Of a DNA stretch of 64,000 bases, positions 42,346-53,263 are shown piece after piece (the first letter of the stretch is position 1; the number at the start of each line of letters is the position of its first letter). A program made the position numbers and the translations under genes. A model generated the notes under the pieces. It saw only the letters and a list, made by a program, of their open reading frames with translations. It was not told the origin of the DNA and made no database searches. The DNA is from Blastomussa wellsi (lineage: Eukaryota > Cnidaria > Anthozoa > Scleractinia > Plerogyridae): contig OX393564.1 in the NCBI GenBank assembly GCA_947652115.1, positions 10,322,782 through 10,386,781 on the forward strand, in the 5' to 3' direction.

Positions 42346-43428
42346 CTTGTGTGGTTGTTTTTGGTTGGTCGCTTTTGTCTGGGATGATGCTCGGCCGTGT
42401 CCTAAAAAAGGATGTCGTTTGTATGAATTAAAACGATTGTTTTGGGGTCGGTCATAGGGTTTGGACCGCGGTCCCCTGTGACTCGAGGTTTTAGCCGTGT
42501 AGGCTGATCCACTGGCCGCTTTTTGCATCTGTTGTCCGGCTCGCTTGACTTCAGACATCTCTTTAAGATGTTTAGTTAAGTCATCGCCAAACAATTTAGT
42601 CGTTGGCTTTATTTCCTCCTTACATAGTCGGGTATAAGGCGGATTAAGGTCTGGTTTTATGATTTCTCGCCTCTTCATGTTAAGTTTCCAGTTGGCATGT
42701 CCAAGGAGGGCAATGCTATCCATCACGTGTGTTAGGGTTTCCCGCGCGTTCACAGTTTTCGCGCTTTGAATATCCTTCACGAGCCGGTCGGCTAAGATTG
42801 TGAGTGAGGATAACCCTTGAATAAGTGGCTCCTGTACACGTTGGAAAGCCAAGTCAACTGACCTGTTCTTCCTTGACAACAGGTCCCAAATTTCTTCGTT
42901 CACCACTGTTGTGGTGAGGTATTTACAATTTGCCGGCGGCGGATACTTCTCGCCTCTCTCTTTGACTGAATCCTGAGACAATTCTCCAGTCAGAATATTG
43001 TCTACCAGAGTGGCAATCTTCCCCTCAATGTCGGGAGATTTTTTGCTGTTTGGTAGCAATGCCTGGGTCAGGCTTTCTAGAAAATCATCCTTCGCCCCTG
43101 CGTCAGGCGGCGAGGTCTCAGTAGGGGACTTTGGACTTTGGCCATTGCTCGAGTCGAGCAGTTGATTTGTGGCCTCAAGCAAGTCAAGTGAGTTGTTTGT
43201 CCCACTTTCAGCAACGCTTTCATCGTCGTTATTTGTATCAGACTGGAGATAGATGTCTTCTCTCAGGTTGTTGAAAGCGTCCGTTTGGGCTTTTGAAGCC
43301 TTGACGAGTTCTGTGAGCGAGCTTTGTAAGCCTTTCAGAAAGCCCGCCATGGCGGCCGAGCTCTCTGTCTCCTCGTGGCTACTGCAATCTGCGCTGGTAT
43401 TTGTTTCCCCTTTCTCGGTATCGCTCAT
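42337..43428 (-). CDS. DIRS Gag-like protein (363 aa)
   Basis: The ATG at 43428 (MSDTEKGETN) is chosen because the upstream in-frame start is only TTG. The N-terminus is acidic and serine-rich; the middle (DLLSRKNRSVDLAFQRVQ) is the conserved DIRS Gag block; the tail is basic (RPQNNRFNSYKRH), fit for RNA binding. No zinc knuckle is present. The stop at 42337 overlaps the RT frame. Confidence 0.8.
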   Translation of the reverse strand: MSDTEKGETNTSADCSSHEETESSAAMAGFLKGLQSSLTELVKASKAQTDAFNNLREDIYLQSDTNNDDESVAESGTNNSLDLLEATNQLLDSSNGQSPKSPTETSPPDAGAKDDFLESLTQALLPNSKKSPDIEGKIATLVDNILTGELSQDSVKERGEKYPPPANCKYLTTTVVNEEIWDLLSRKNRSVDLAFQRVQEPLIQGLSSLTILADRLVKDIQSAKTVNARETLTHVMDSIALLGHANWKLNMKRREIIKPDLNPPYTRLCKEEIKPTTKLFGDDLTKHLKEMSEVKRAGQQMQKAASGSAYTAKTSSHRGPRSKPYDRPQNNRFNSYKRHPFLGHGRASSQTKATNQKQPHKTQ

Positions 43429-43628
43429 TATCCTTTCGTCAACGATCCTTTCTCCGAAATTGATGAAGTGAAACGAATTTTGAAGGGAAAACAAAACGAA
43501 ATATTACAATTTCACTGAGCACAAAAGTTTGCTTCTTACTGGCGGTGTGACGCGATAAGCACTGACGTGTGCGTGCGCATTGCAATCTCATGGGATCCCT
43601 GTGGCAGTGGTGACGAAATAGAATTATA

Positions 43629-44182
43629 ATTGTGCTGTATTTTATATTTGCAGGTCGCGTAGTTGGCCAAATGGTATCAGACAGAAACCAACAATTACCA
43701 TAAAGTGAAACATAACATAAATTTGAAATCCATTTTATCCCTGTTTATTTTGTATTGTCTTTAAGTTACTGAATTATCTTAATTTCATCCCACGCCTTTT
43801 GACAGCTTATAGTGAAAAGTTCAGTGTGTAGTTTTGCGGGATAATTTCTGTCACATTTTGATTTGGTTGGTCTGTAAATTAATTCAAAGTACTGTGTGAC
43901 TGGAAAATATAACTATCATTCAATTCATTTTCCTTCCTTTTCATTGGCCCAGACCCAACCACATGTCTTACAAATAACTTTCTATGAATAATGGTCTGCT
44001 CATGCACATAAGAATCCAACAGGGATTTTGCTACAAATAAGAATCTGCCCATGCCTGGTTGTATTTGATTCCAAGAAAAAATGCCAGCTTGTTTTCCAGA
44101 GGTGGGGGAGAGCTTGTATTGTCTAGTATTGTATTGTATTGTCACATGGTTTTTTAAGGTGACCGCTGACCAGGTTGTGGTT
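43629..44182. other. No gene seen
   Basis: AT-rich, with only short frames. The last part (44142-44174) is a dispersed repeat shared with 36570-36602. Confidence 0.45.
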
Positions 44183-44591
44183 TTTAAAGTGCACTAAACC
44201 CCAAAATATTTTTTCGATAAAATAAACCTTCGAAACGTATTGTACGTTTTGTTTCTTCTGTTTGCCAAATTCTGACTATTTATAGCATTCAAAAGTTACC
44301 GAGTAAGAAGGGGCATGGGTCTATTTCCGATATGACGTCACAACCTGATTTGCGTACATGTTTACAAAGACTTGATGCCATGCAAATCAGTTTGTGACAT
44401 CAAAACGGGAATAGACCGACGCCCCTTCTGACTCGGTCATGGAACAAATGATACACAGTTTTTCTTAACTCTTCAATGCTATAAATAGTCAGAATTTGGT
44501 AAAAAGGAGAAATGAAATGTGCAATGCGTTTCGAAGTGGTGTAAAGGTTTATTTTGGCGAAAACATCATTTGGGGTTAGGTGTACTTTAAA
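44183..44591. mobile_element. Fold-back MITE, ~409 bp
   Basis: The ends TTTAAAGTGCACTAAACCCC and (reverse complement) TTTAAAGTACACCTAACCCC open two arms that match over most of the length, meeting near 44360-44380. Shared inner phrases are TTCTGACTATTTATAGCATT and GAAGGGGC. It interrupts the repeat ending at 44174. Confidence 0.75.
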
Positions 44592-44855
44592 TAGATTGGA
44601 GGCTCAAGCTGTACCCTTTTCAGTCTGCTGCATAGTTTATAGTATATAGTTTATAGTATGTTTTTCATCCTCAGCAGAATTCTGTCATTGGAATAGAAGG
44701 TTCAGCTATCGAATCTCTCATAGTAGTTGCACAAAAAGGCAGTAACTTCATTGACAGCAATTTTTGTGAGGTATTTTCACAAATTATTTTAAAAGGACCT
44801 TACCACCAAAGAAATAATATTGGAGCTCTGCTTTTAGGCTTGGCTAAATCTATAT

Positions 44856-45089
44856 ATTAATGCAAGGCTGATCAAACAGGTGGAAACTGATGGAATTTTT
44901 AAGTTAAGGCCCAATATTTCGAATGCACAAAAACAACCTTCATCAGGCCTTTATAAATGGGGCATAAAATGCCAAGTGAAAAGCAATTGATACCCCGGTT
45001 GAAGGCCAGGTTTTTCTTTTTCATCGGGAATATTGTGCCTGATGAAAACTACCATCAGTTTCCACCTGCTTGATCAGCCTTTCATTAAG
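44856..45089. mobile_element. Inverted-repeat element, ~234 bp
   Basis: Arms of about 37 bp (TTAATG, AAGGCTGATCAA, CAGGTGGAAACTGATGG) at 44856-44893 and 45051-45089 differ at about two positions. The interior has CCTTCATCAGGC and CCTGATGAAAA. No coding capacity. Confidence 0.75.
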
Positions 45090-45117
45090 AAGTTTTTTTT
45101 AAGTTTTAATTGCTGAT

Positions 45118-45260
45118 CCTACAACAACAACAACAACTTTATTGTACCCCAAATTAATTAGGTTTACAAAACTAGACAATATAAAATAAAATGAGTACAT
45201 GGCTGCCCGAAATAACCACTATTGGCTAATGAGGAACTGGGCAGCCATCCTTAGTGTTTA
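45118..45260 (-). repeat. 3' end fragment of a CR1/L2-like non-LTR element
   Basis: ACAACAACAACAACTTTATTGTACC reads on the minus strand as a 3' UTR ending in a GTT repeat, like the tail near 45902-45922. No coding part adjoins. Confidence 0.5.
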
Positions 45261-46135
45261 CATCAGTGATCCTTACATCAGTGATCCTGGTCTATCTGTG
45301 GGGTCGACTCCACCAAAATCAATGTCAGTTCTGATTTCCTAAATTTTATTATCCTAAAGACATTGTCAATACTGTTGCTCCAATTTGTGTTTCGTTGTGT
45401 TATGATGCTGTAAATTCTGTTCCGTGTTGGTTCAGTTTGAATTGCACTGTCTTGAGAGAGGAATCTGATGAAATAAAAGTTCTACAGAACAGAATTTATG
45501 TGGATTTTTGCGGGAGGCGACCACTTAAAGTCCACACCAAGATGCAGCTACAATCTACTTCTGTTTGCATTGTTTAAGTGATCCTTGCATGGTTTACACA
45601 AGTAGATTTTTAGGGATAAGTATCAGAGCGAACAGTACTCTAAGGCAGTGTCCAGAGGTCGCATCGAAAGAGATTTTCAAGTTGCATTTGGTTAACCCGA
45701 CTGGCAATCACATTTCCACCGTCGAGTAATTATCTGTATGTTAACGGGCTTCACGTGCGTAAAATAATATAGAAGAAGAGGTGTATGAATGTGTGTAGCT
45801 TCTGCGGAAAAAGTCAAACCACATCCACTTTATAAGTGCACTGTGTGATGCGCCTTTTGGTGAGTTAACAAAGTAATGAAGAAGTTAAAACAATTTCTCA
45901 GCAACAACAGCAACAACAACAACAAAATTTCATTGGTTAGAAATATAAGTAATTACATTAGTTTCCCCCCCCGCAAATAGCTTACAAACTAATCGAGGCG
46001 GGGAGATCTAAAGACATTTTACAAATAAAAGGTTTATCTGTAGATGGACTAAATAACAGAGAAAACACTACTATACAATACATAGAATAGACTAACATAG
46101 AACAAAAACAAATATATTAAGCTTACGAAAAGAGG

Positions 46136-47001
46136 CTAACCTAAAGTATTAAATAACTTAATAAGATGGGAGACTTCGACATAATCATCTTCAGACCGCA
46201 ATAAATTTAGTAACAATTCCTTTATCTTTTTACAAAAGGACGAACGTTTAAGTAGTTTAATCGAATAAGGAATAGAGTTCCAAATTTGGGCGCCGATTCT
46301 CGAGAAAAAGGCGTACATTTTATCGGTTCTAGAAAACTTAACGTAAAACGACTCGCTAGAGACAGATCTTGTTCTGTAGTTATGAATCTGACTTGTTTTA
46401 ACGAACTGATTGAGTATACTAACTGGTGCTGTCTGTCTGTCGATATCATACAATAAATAGCTACAATCTCTGAAAAATAGGCTAGGTAGGGGAAGGCAAT
46501 TCGATTTGAGAAAGAAGGGTATGGTGTGTTCCTTAGACTTACTGAAATAAATAAGACGTAAGGCCCGTTTTTGTAAATTTAAGATCTTTCTTTGAAATGT
46601 CAAGGCACAATTTCCCCAAGCACAAACACCATAAGTTAAGTAAGGGACGATAAGTGAGTTGTAAATTGAAAGTAAAACATGACGCGGGACATAATGTCGA
46701 ATCTTGGCTATAATTCCTATTAACTTGCTGATTTTGTGGCAGATAGATTCTATGTGATATTTCCATGAAAGAGTTGAATCAATCATTAAGCCAAGATATT
46801 TTGCATAGTCTTTCATTTCAAGGTTTGCGAAGGTATTAGTCAGGGGGTCAAAAATTCTAATCGTTGGTATGAAAGACATATTCTTTTGCCGGGGACGAAA
46901 GATTACAAAGTTTGATTTTTTTATGTTCAGAGACAGTTTGTTGGCCTTAAGCCATTCGTTGACGTTGCCAAGCTCGCGATTAACAAGAGACTCGAGTTCC
47001 T
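46136..47001 (-). pseudogene. Non-LTR reverse transcriptase, C-terminal part
   Basis: From the TTAA target the frame reads KELESLVNRELGNVNEWLKA, then DYAKYLGLMIDSTLSWKYHI and LIVPYLTYGVCAWG, to LFNTLG at 46136. This is the thumb and downstream region of CR1/L2-like RT. It continues the frame of the upstream part once the piggyBac insert and one TTAA are taken away. Confidence 0.8.
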
Positions 47002-47005
47002 TTAA

Positions 47006-50000
47006 CCCTTTGGTGACTGCCCAAAAAATGGCCATTTTTGACATGATTTGGTTAAAAGTGCCTAGTTCCTGTAATATTTGACCAATTTTATCATACAATG
47101 TATCATTTTTAAGCTGAATAAATGGACATCAAGACTGCGTTGTCAGTTGTGCGTCATGTCTTTTAATTAATTAATTAATGCTAATTTATGCTAATTAAAA
47201 TGTCACCCAATACACAAATTTTTGCAGGAAAATCTCCATAACTTTTTTTCTTTACATAGCATTGAAAACTGTCAAAAGAAAAGTTGTTGCTAATCATATG
47301 GTACATCTTTTCTGAAAATTTAACTAAATTTCAATAAATATTCAAAAAGTTATGCCTTCATATTTCTGGTACACTCAGACCCCCTATTTTTACTCATCTT
47401 CACACATAGGCATACATCTGATAAAAGACTGTGCTGACCAATCTAGCTAAAAAAAAGTAGAATGACACTATAATTAAACATATTTTACTTGCACCTAATG
47501 TCAAAAAGTTAACAAAAATAAATATCTACATGCACCGTAGCGGGACACGCAAACCCCTAAAAACCACTCGGTGGAAAATGGGGATCGTGTACCCCCAACC
47601 AGTGCTGTGATGCTACCTTTGGGGTTTCAAGGTGAATTAGCCTAATAAAAAACAACCTAAACTAGAACCTAAACAAATGTCTACTGAAGGTCAATCATGG
47701 TGTGGATAGTCCTTGCTGTGCTATATCTCAAAGCAGTTCTTATCCTGTGTACAATGTAAATAAGCGTTCTCACATTGTGGTGCACTGCAGTAAGACCTTA
47801 CTTTCAGTTCTTTCTTGGAAGTTGCATAGCAAACTTTGCAGTTTCTCTTAGTGTCAGAAATCCTAAGTATATGGGCAGTAACAAATTCCCCAGGGTCTCT
47901 TGGTTGTCTTGTTGGAGGTCTAAACACTGGAGGCTGTCCATATTCCTCTAAGCCTGCTATTTGTCTTACAAGTTCCTCTCGAAACTCCGCGATGGCAAAC
48001 TTTTCAGGTCGCTTGAGCGCTTCTTCATCAGGGGGTTCTGCTTGATGAAGCTGAAACAAGATAAAACTATTCACTATAGCTATATCAATCATATGGAAGA
48101 ACAATGTTTTCCACCACCTCATACACTTTCGAAGAGCACAGTTCTTAGAAAGAATTTGATCTGACCGGTCAACTCCATTCATGTAGTTGTTGTAATTGTC
48201 GATTGCCAAAGGCTGTCTCACCTCAATGTTTCTCCATACATTACCTACTTTTTCTTTTCTATCAACCATTTTATAGTCATTTGCATTGTCTATAGAAGTT
48301 AGAATAGTAACTGGTCGGTTGTCCTTCCACTGTTGAGCAAGGCAAACTCCATCTTCTCCCACCTCATGCTTCCCCTTTCCTTCTGCCGCGCCCATTGTTG
48401 ACCTTTTTTCATTGAATCAGGAAAGCCCCTTCTGTTTTCATCAGCTGTACCTGTGGCTGGTATCAAAGCTTGAAACAAATCTTTTACATGCTTTAGCGAA
48501 GTATAAAAGTTATCAAAGTATAAATGATATCCCTGGTTCATCAAAGGGGCAACAAGTCTCATGACCACATCATATCCTAACCTATTTTCACTTACCTCAT
48601 GTCCAGCACGTCTGCCAATGTACACATCAAAGTCACAGGTGTAACCATTCAAACTGTCTGCCAGAACCCAAAGCTTTACTCCCCACTTTTGACTTGACCA
48701 TCCTCTCATCAACAGCAACATGTTGAAAAGGTTGGTAGAGAGCCTTACATCTATCCTTAAAAAATTCTAAGAAGCTACTAACCTTTCTTAGTTTGTCTTC
48801 CTCATCTTCATCATCGGGGTCAACAACATGGAGCATTGCCATCAGAGCCTTGAATCGGTCTCGTGACATTATACTCCGTGCCCACAACCCATGGTACAAA
48901 GTCTTTGTGCTCCAATACCGATGAAATGAGCTAACATTTACAAGGCCACAGTACAAAATAAGTGCAATCAATTTTTCCATTTCCTCTGGTGTTGTTTCAA
49001 CCCAGGCACCATCCTTGTCAGCATAATAAGGCTTTTCCCCAATAACCCCCCATGCATAGCTATTTGTATGGGTGCAGATGGTTCGAACAAGCTCTGCCAT
49101 GAAAAAAAGCCTGAAGAAATCCACCGCCCTTGTCATTGCACCTCTTAGCACTGGCAAATTCAGATGCAATCCAGGTGGTCGCCTAGGGGTAAAGGGGCTA
49201 TCTGATTTGGTGTATCAGGACTATGGTAACTCCTCTCCACAGGTGCACCCCCAGGTGGAGGGGCTGGTGGAGGAGCACCCCTACCCCTTCCCCTTCCCCT
49301 TCCCCTTCCCCTACCCCTACCTCTGCCTCCACCTCTTGCCCTTGCTGGCCTTCCATCATGTCTCCTTCCTCTGACTCTTGGTTCTGCTGGCTGCTCTGCA
49401 GAAGAATCCGAGTCACTTACCTCTTCAGCAGACTGATCACTGGAACTTGCAGAAAAATCTGAAAGTTCAGCATCAATAGCTGCATTTGGCTCAAATTCTG
49501 GGTCACTGAAGCAAAAAAAAGGTATCACTTGATTTTATATAAATTTTGACAGAATGTATAAAAGAAAAATATAAACAACAACACAAATCCTTGAAACAGT
49601 AAAATGAATATTTGGTCTTTTGTTCTTGCTGTTTTTGTAATATGATCAAAGGTCACAGTGGTGAGATTACTACTCATGATAAATAAACCTAGCAAGATGC
49701 TTTCTCTTTTGAAACTATGCACGAATAGGCTTTTATTTTCGAAAAATATGGTGGTTGGAATTCAACTACCAGTGAATTAAAAGAAGGAAGCAGAAAATTT
49801 CCTGCTATTTGTGCAACATATATTGAGGTCATTGTTGTTTGATTGCAAGTAAAACAAATAGTGAGCATTAGACGCACAAAAGAACAAAATTGCTATAAAA
49901 CCGAGCAGCACAAAGGTACTTACAATAACAAAGAGTAATTTACAAATCATTACAAAGCACAAAAGTGAAAAATAATGGCCAAATAGCCACGACATTTCTT

Positions 50001-50658
50001 TCTGCCTTTCAGCTTGCAAACATATATATGGAGTCTCGTGTTACGCATTGCGCGAAAATATCACCTGATTCAATGGCTTTCGAAAATACATAAAACGGGC
50101 TTAGAGTGCTTCTATTTCTTTATTTTTAAGATAACTAGAGCCATCAAATTTATCTTGCACAAAAAAATGGGGGAAAAGGCGATATTCGGGAAACACACAC
50201 GCTAAATTCCAATGCACTCGTGTTTCACCTTCTTGTTTACACAATCACTCACCTAGATTCTTCCTTTGAATCTTGATTTCCTTGGAGTTGTTGGTCTAAT
50301 TCTAACTCTTCACCGCTAGAAATTCCACCAGTGTTACTGTCAATATCACTTTCATTATCGCTATCACCTCGGGCACAAATATCGGCAACTTGCTCGGCCG
50401 TGAAATAGACACGCGGTCACTTGCTCGAAGTCGCCATTTTGAAAAGAACCTTTCGCGTCACGCGAGTTACGCTCATGGCAAATTTTTACTAGCCAGTGGG
50501 ATATATGGATTGCAAAACAGTTTTAACTTGATTGGCTACATTCAGAGACTATTTTGAGCCCAAAAACGATTGGGTAGCATTAAAATAGCATTGTTTTATT
50601 GGCAAATACGTCATCGTTCCATTTGGAACGATAATTTACAGGGGTCGTCACCAAAGGG
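47006..50658 (-). mobile_element. piggyBac transposon, 3653 bp
   Basis: Inverted ends CCCTTTGGTGAC are flanked by TTAA at 47002-47005 and 50659-50662. Inside is a spliced, frame-broken transposase on the minus strand. The insertion lies in the RT of the non-LTR element, just after the FADD motif. Confidence 0.9.
47721..50437 (-). pseudogene. piggyBac transposase, two exons, frame-broken
   Basis: Exon 1 (50437-50253, ATG at 50437) has a TGA at codon 7, then an acidic segment, and ends at CTAG|GTGAGT. Exon 2 starts at 49505 with DPEFEPNAAIDAEL and a long Gly-Arg repeat. The DDE domain follows in shifting frames: first Asp in HVAVDERMVKS (near 48700), second in LYFDNFYTSL (near 48500), third in NYNNYMNGVDRSDQ (near 48210). 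A Cys-rich C-terminal domain ends the protein (NCKVCYATSK, CSAPQCENAYLHC). Frame changes occur near 49165, 48690 and 48380. Confidence 0.85.
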
Positions 50659-50662
50659 TTAA

Positions 50663-51487
50663 GTTGTTATTTGCAAGTATTATACTGGTATCGTCAGCAA
50701 ATAGATAGAAGGCAAATAACGACGAGGATTTGTAAATATCATTAATGTACAGAAGGAACAAGAGTGGCCCGAGGACTGAGCCTTGTGGCACCCCGCACAA
50801 GGTCGTCTCAGCCTCAGACACAACATTATTAACTTCCGTATATTGCTTTCGATCAGTTAGGTATGATCTGAACCAGGAGTTAATCACACCTCTAACACCA
50901 TAATTTTCAAGTTTAGCTAACATAATCTCATGGTTAACCGTATCAAAAGCCTTCTTGAGATCGATGAAAACACCACACGAAAATTTACCGTTGTCCATAT
51001 TCTGGAGAATTGTGTTAACAATATCAAGCATAGCATGCTGAGTACTGTGTTTACTGCGAAAACCGTATTGCTGATCATAAAGAATGTTGCAATCTTTAAC
51101 AAACTTGGTAAGTCTAGAGTACATAAGTTTTTCAAAAATCCTGTTGTAAATCGAGAGCAGTGAAATAGGTCGATAGTTTTCAGGCAGAGAGTCATCTTCG
51201 TCCTTAAATATCGGGATAATCTTAGCATGTTTTAGTTTAGACGGAAAAATCCCTGAGCAAATAGACTGATTAAAAATCGTGGCTAGAGGTGCAGATATGA
51301 CTCCATTTGCCAATTTCAGTAGCTTAACTGGAGATGAGTAGAGACCATGGGCCTTGTTATCTTGCAAAGTTGAAATTTCTAAATTAATATCTTCCGGAAT
51401 AATAGGATCAAAGAAGAAAGTGCGATTAAGTGGTGGATCTAAATAATCAGAGAATGTATTTAAGATCTGAGGAATTTTAGAAGCCAG
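50663..51487 (-). pseudogene. Non-LTR reverse transcriptase, N-terminal part
   Basis: The frame includes LKHAKIIPIFKDEDDSLPEN, YRPISLLSIYNRIFEKLMYS, QQYGFRSKHSTQHAM, CGVFIDLKKAFDTVNHEIM, GVPQGSVLGPLLFLLYINDI and the catalytic LFADDTSIIL. It is cut by piggyBac directly after ANNNL. Upstream it runs into an internal deletion near 51488. Confidence 0.85.
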
Positions 51488-51489
51488 TT

Positions 51490-51810
51490 TCTACGTATAT
51501 TTGTATGCAGAAAGGAGATTTTTGAATGCAACTGTTTACTTTCAATGAACTGCGCAAAGCTGTGTGGAGAATAATATTTAGAGCGTATCTTATTAGAATG
51601 GAAATTTCTATGAGGATCAATATCTTTATCAAGAGAGTTTAGCTGGAATACACCAAGGTCGTAGAGACTACTGAGAGAATCTAGCGATTTTCTAGGAGGT
51701 CGATTATCATCAATTAAATTATTAAACAGTGGGTGGGCAGTAGGGTCTTATTTTCGATCGCGCACTGTTTCGTTGCTCTCCGAGAAGACATTTTTATCGT
51801 GTACAATAGA
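51490..51810 (-). pseudogene. Start of non-LTR ORF2 (endonuclease N-terminus only)
   Basis: An ATG near 51812 (MSIVHDKNVFSESNE) opens a frame with one TAA; it later reads SKYYSPHSFAQFIE and ISFLHTNIR, the usual opening of an APE-type endonuclease. Nearly the whole endonuclease is missing: the next recognisable sequence is the linker before RT. Confidence 0.55.
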
Positions 51811-51908
51811 CATTTTAATAAAATCTAACCTTCAGTAGCCAGCCTACGTTTAAGTTCGTCGAGGTCCGCCATGCTCTTGAGCATGATTATGCGCGAGGTG
51901 GAGTCTTT

Positions 51909-52724
51909 TCATAAACAAACAACGGGACCCTTTGACCAGCAATATTGATAGTGGAGCTCTTCTTTAACTTTTTTAGCCTGGAATAGGACTGCTTGCATTC
52001 TTGGTGAAAGATGATCATAAATTCTGGCCGAAGACAATGAAGACTCTTCAGGTAAACCAACCGCAGATGGGGTTACATTGCTAATTTCCTTCCGATGAGA
52101 CATAAGAGATTCTTTAACCAGCCGTCTCACGAATCTGCAGATTATAGGCTTTGGATTGCCGGCATTGTTTCTTTGCGGGACACGATGGGCAGTGTCAATA
52201 TCTTGGATTGAAATATTCTCTCCCATTTCTTTAAACAATTTTACACAAAGCTTACTTGTTGTTGATGCCGCTTCGTCCGAACACACCTCGGGAACACCGA
52301 CAATTTTAATATGGTATTGAAAGCTGTATTCTTGGAACTCATCGATGGCATTGCCAATGGCGTCGACCCTGGCCTTGACTTCAGAGAGTTGTGAACTTAG
52401 TCGTTGCAACTCTTTGCTGGCAGTGGCTTTGAAGCGAAGAAGGTCGTCATATTCCTTGCTAAGGAAGTCCAGACTGTGAGAAGTTTCTTCAACAGAAGAT
52501 GCGGTACTGCTGCTTTGTTGTTGAATTAAAACTTTTAGTCTTGAAATCTCCTCCATTAATGTAGAAACTTTAGATTTGAGATCGCTATTTTCTCTCTTTA
52601 GGTTGGCAACAGACTCAGGCATAATGTGACACACAAAACAGGAGAACGAAACAAATAGATAAAAGCGAAAGGAAGAATTAAACATCAAAGATTTACGAAA
52701 GATGGAAAATGTTACGTGGAGCAC
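51909..52724 (-). CDS. Non-LTR ORF1 protein (coiled coil plus RRM-like fold)
   Basis: The best start is the methionine of MPESVANLKRENSDLKSKVS (near 52622), which is followed by a leucine-rich coiled coil. Then comes YHIKIVGVPEV, KLFKEMGENISIQDIDTAHR and PIICRFVRRLVKESLMSHRK, the RRM/C-terminal region of L1/CR1-type ORF1 proteins. It binds element RNA as trimers in the known families. No stop interrupts it. Confidence 0.75.
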   Translation of the reverse strand: MLHVTFSIFRKSLMFNSSFRFYLFVSFSCFVCHIMPESVANLKRENSDLKSKVSTLMEEISRLKVLIQQQSSSTASSVEETSHSLDFLSKEYDDLLRFKATASKELQRLSSQLSEVKARVDAIGNAIDEFQEYSFQYHIKIVGVPEVCSDEAASTTSKLCVKLFKEMGENISIQDIDTAHRVPQRNNAGNPKPIICRFVRRLVKESLMSHRKEISNVTPSAVGLPEESSLSSARIYDHLSPRMQAVLFQAKKVKEELHYQYCWSKGPVVCL

Positions 52725-52938
52725 TCAAACACACGTCCGTCCATCTTGGCCACATCACGTGATACCAGGTGAGTATTACTTTTCTCAACAACCACTCAAC
52801 TGAGAAAGGAATTAAAAGAAACATGCTTCTTTCAGTTTAATGGCCAAGAGAAAACCAACAGCAGGTAAACTGGCGATTAACATTGTGAAATTTTATTTTA
52901 TACAACATCACAGTAAAGACCATGCAATAATATAGCTT

Positions 52939-53082
52939 CTATTCGTTTTCAGCGGGAATGGACTTTTCAGCAGGAAACTTCAGATGATTTAAGGTGAGCT
53001 TCAGAAACTCTGATGTAGTTGTTAGATTTTTACAAGGCCGTGTCACGTCTTCCAGAACATGAGAACCTTTCTGTTTCAGTAG
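52939..53082 (-). CDS. Isolated 3' exon (47 codons) of unknown protein
   Basis: After an acceptor (TTGTTCTTCTAG|CTACTG) the frame reads LLKQKGSHVLEDVTRPCKNL and later SEFLKLTLNHLKFPAEKSIP before TAG at 52939. Composition is strongly coding-like. No upstream exon was identified. Confidence 0.35.
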   Translation of the reverse strand, partial: LLKQKGSHVLEDVTRPCKNLTTTSEFLKLTLNHLKFPAEKSIPAENE

Positions 53083-53198
53083 CTAGAAGAACAAACGATG
53101 TAACTGTTAAGCTGAGAATTAATGAATAAAATGTAAACAATGTTAATTACTTTTTAGTAATTAAAACGTATGCATTTTTATATAATTGTATCAATCAG

Positions 53199-53263
53199 AG
53201 CCTTGTGGAATACTGAAGAATGCCCAACTGTAGATGTTCTTGGAATTGTCCCACAACTGGCCA
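53199..53263 (+). CDS. Possible isolated internal exon
   Basis: ATCAATCAG|AGCC and ACAA|GTAAGT bound an open 65 bp piece reading ALWNTEECPTVDVLGIVPQL. Nothing adjacent extends it. Weak evidence. Confidence 0.25.

Larger units (their letters stand above)
39040..43628 (-). mobile_element. DIRS-type retrotransposon, about 4.6 kb, coding frames intact
   Basis: Minus-strand order is gag (43428-42337), RT-RNase H (about 42340-40250) and tyrosine recombinase (about 40450-39444), each overlapping the next in another frame. Perfect 40 bp inverted terminal repeats lie at 43586-43625 and 39216-39255 (AATTCTATTTCGTCACCACT...). Beyond the 3' repeat sits a long hairpin. A recombinase in place of an integrase, no LTRs and no target duplication are DIRS hallmarks. 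The clean frames suggest a recent insertion. Confidence 0.9.
45902..52760 (-). mobile_element. CR1/L2-like non-LTR retrotransposon, interrupted by piggyBac
   Basis: From high to low coordinates: ORF1 (52724-51909), the start of an endonuclease domain (about 51810-51490), an internal deletion, RT (51487-50663), the piggyBac insertion (47006-50658), the rest of RT (47001-46136), and a 3' UTR ending in a GTT-type repeat near 45902. The 5' end is uncertain. Confidence 0.8.
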
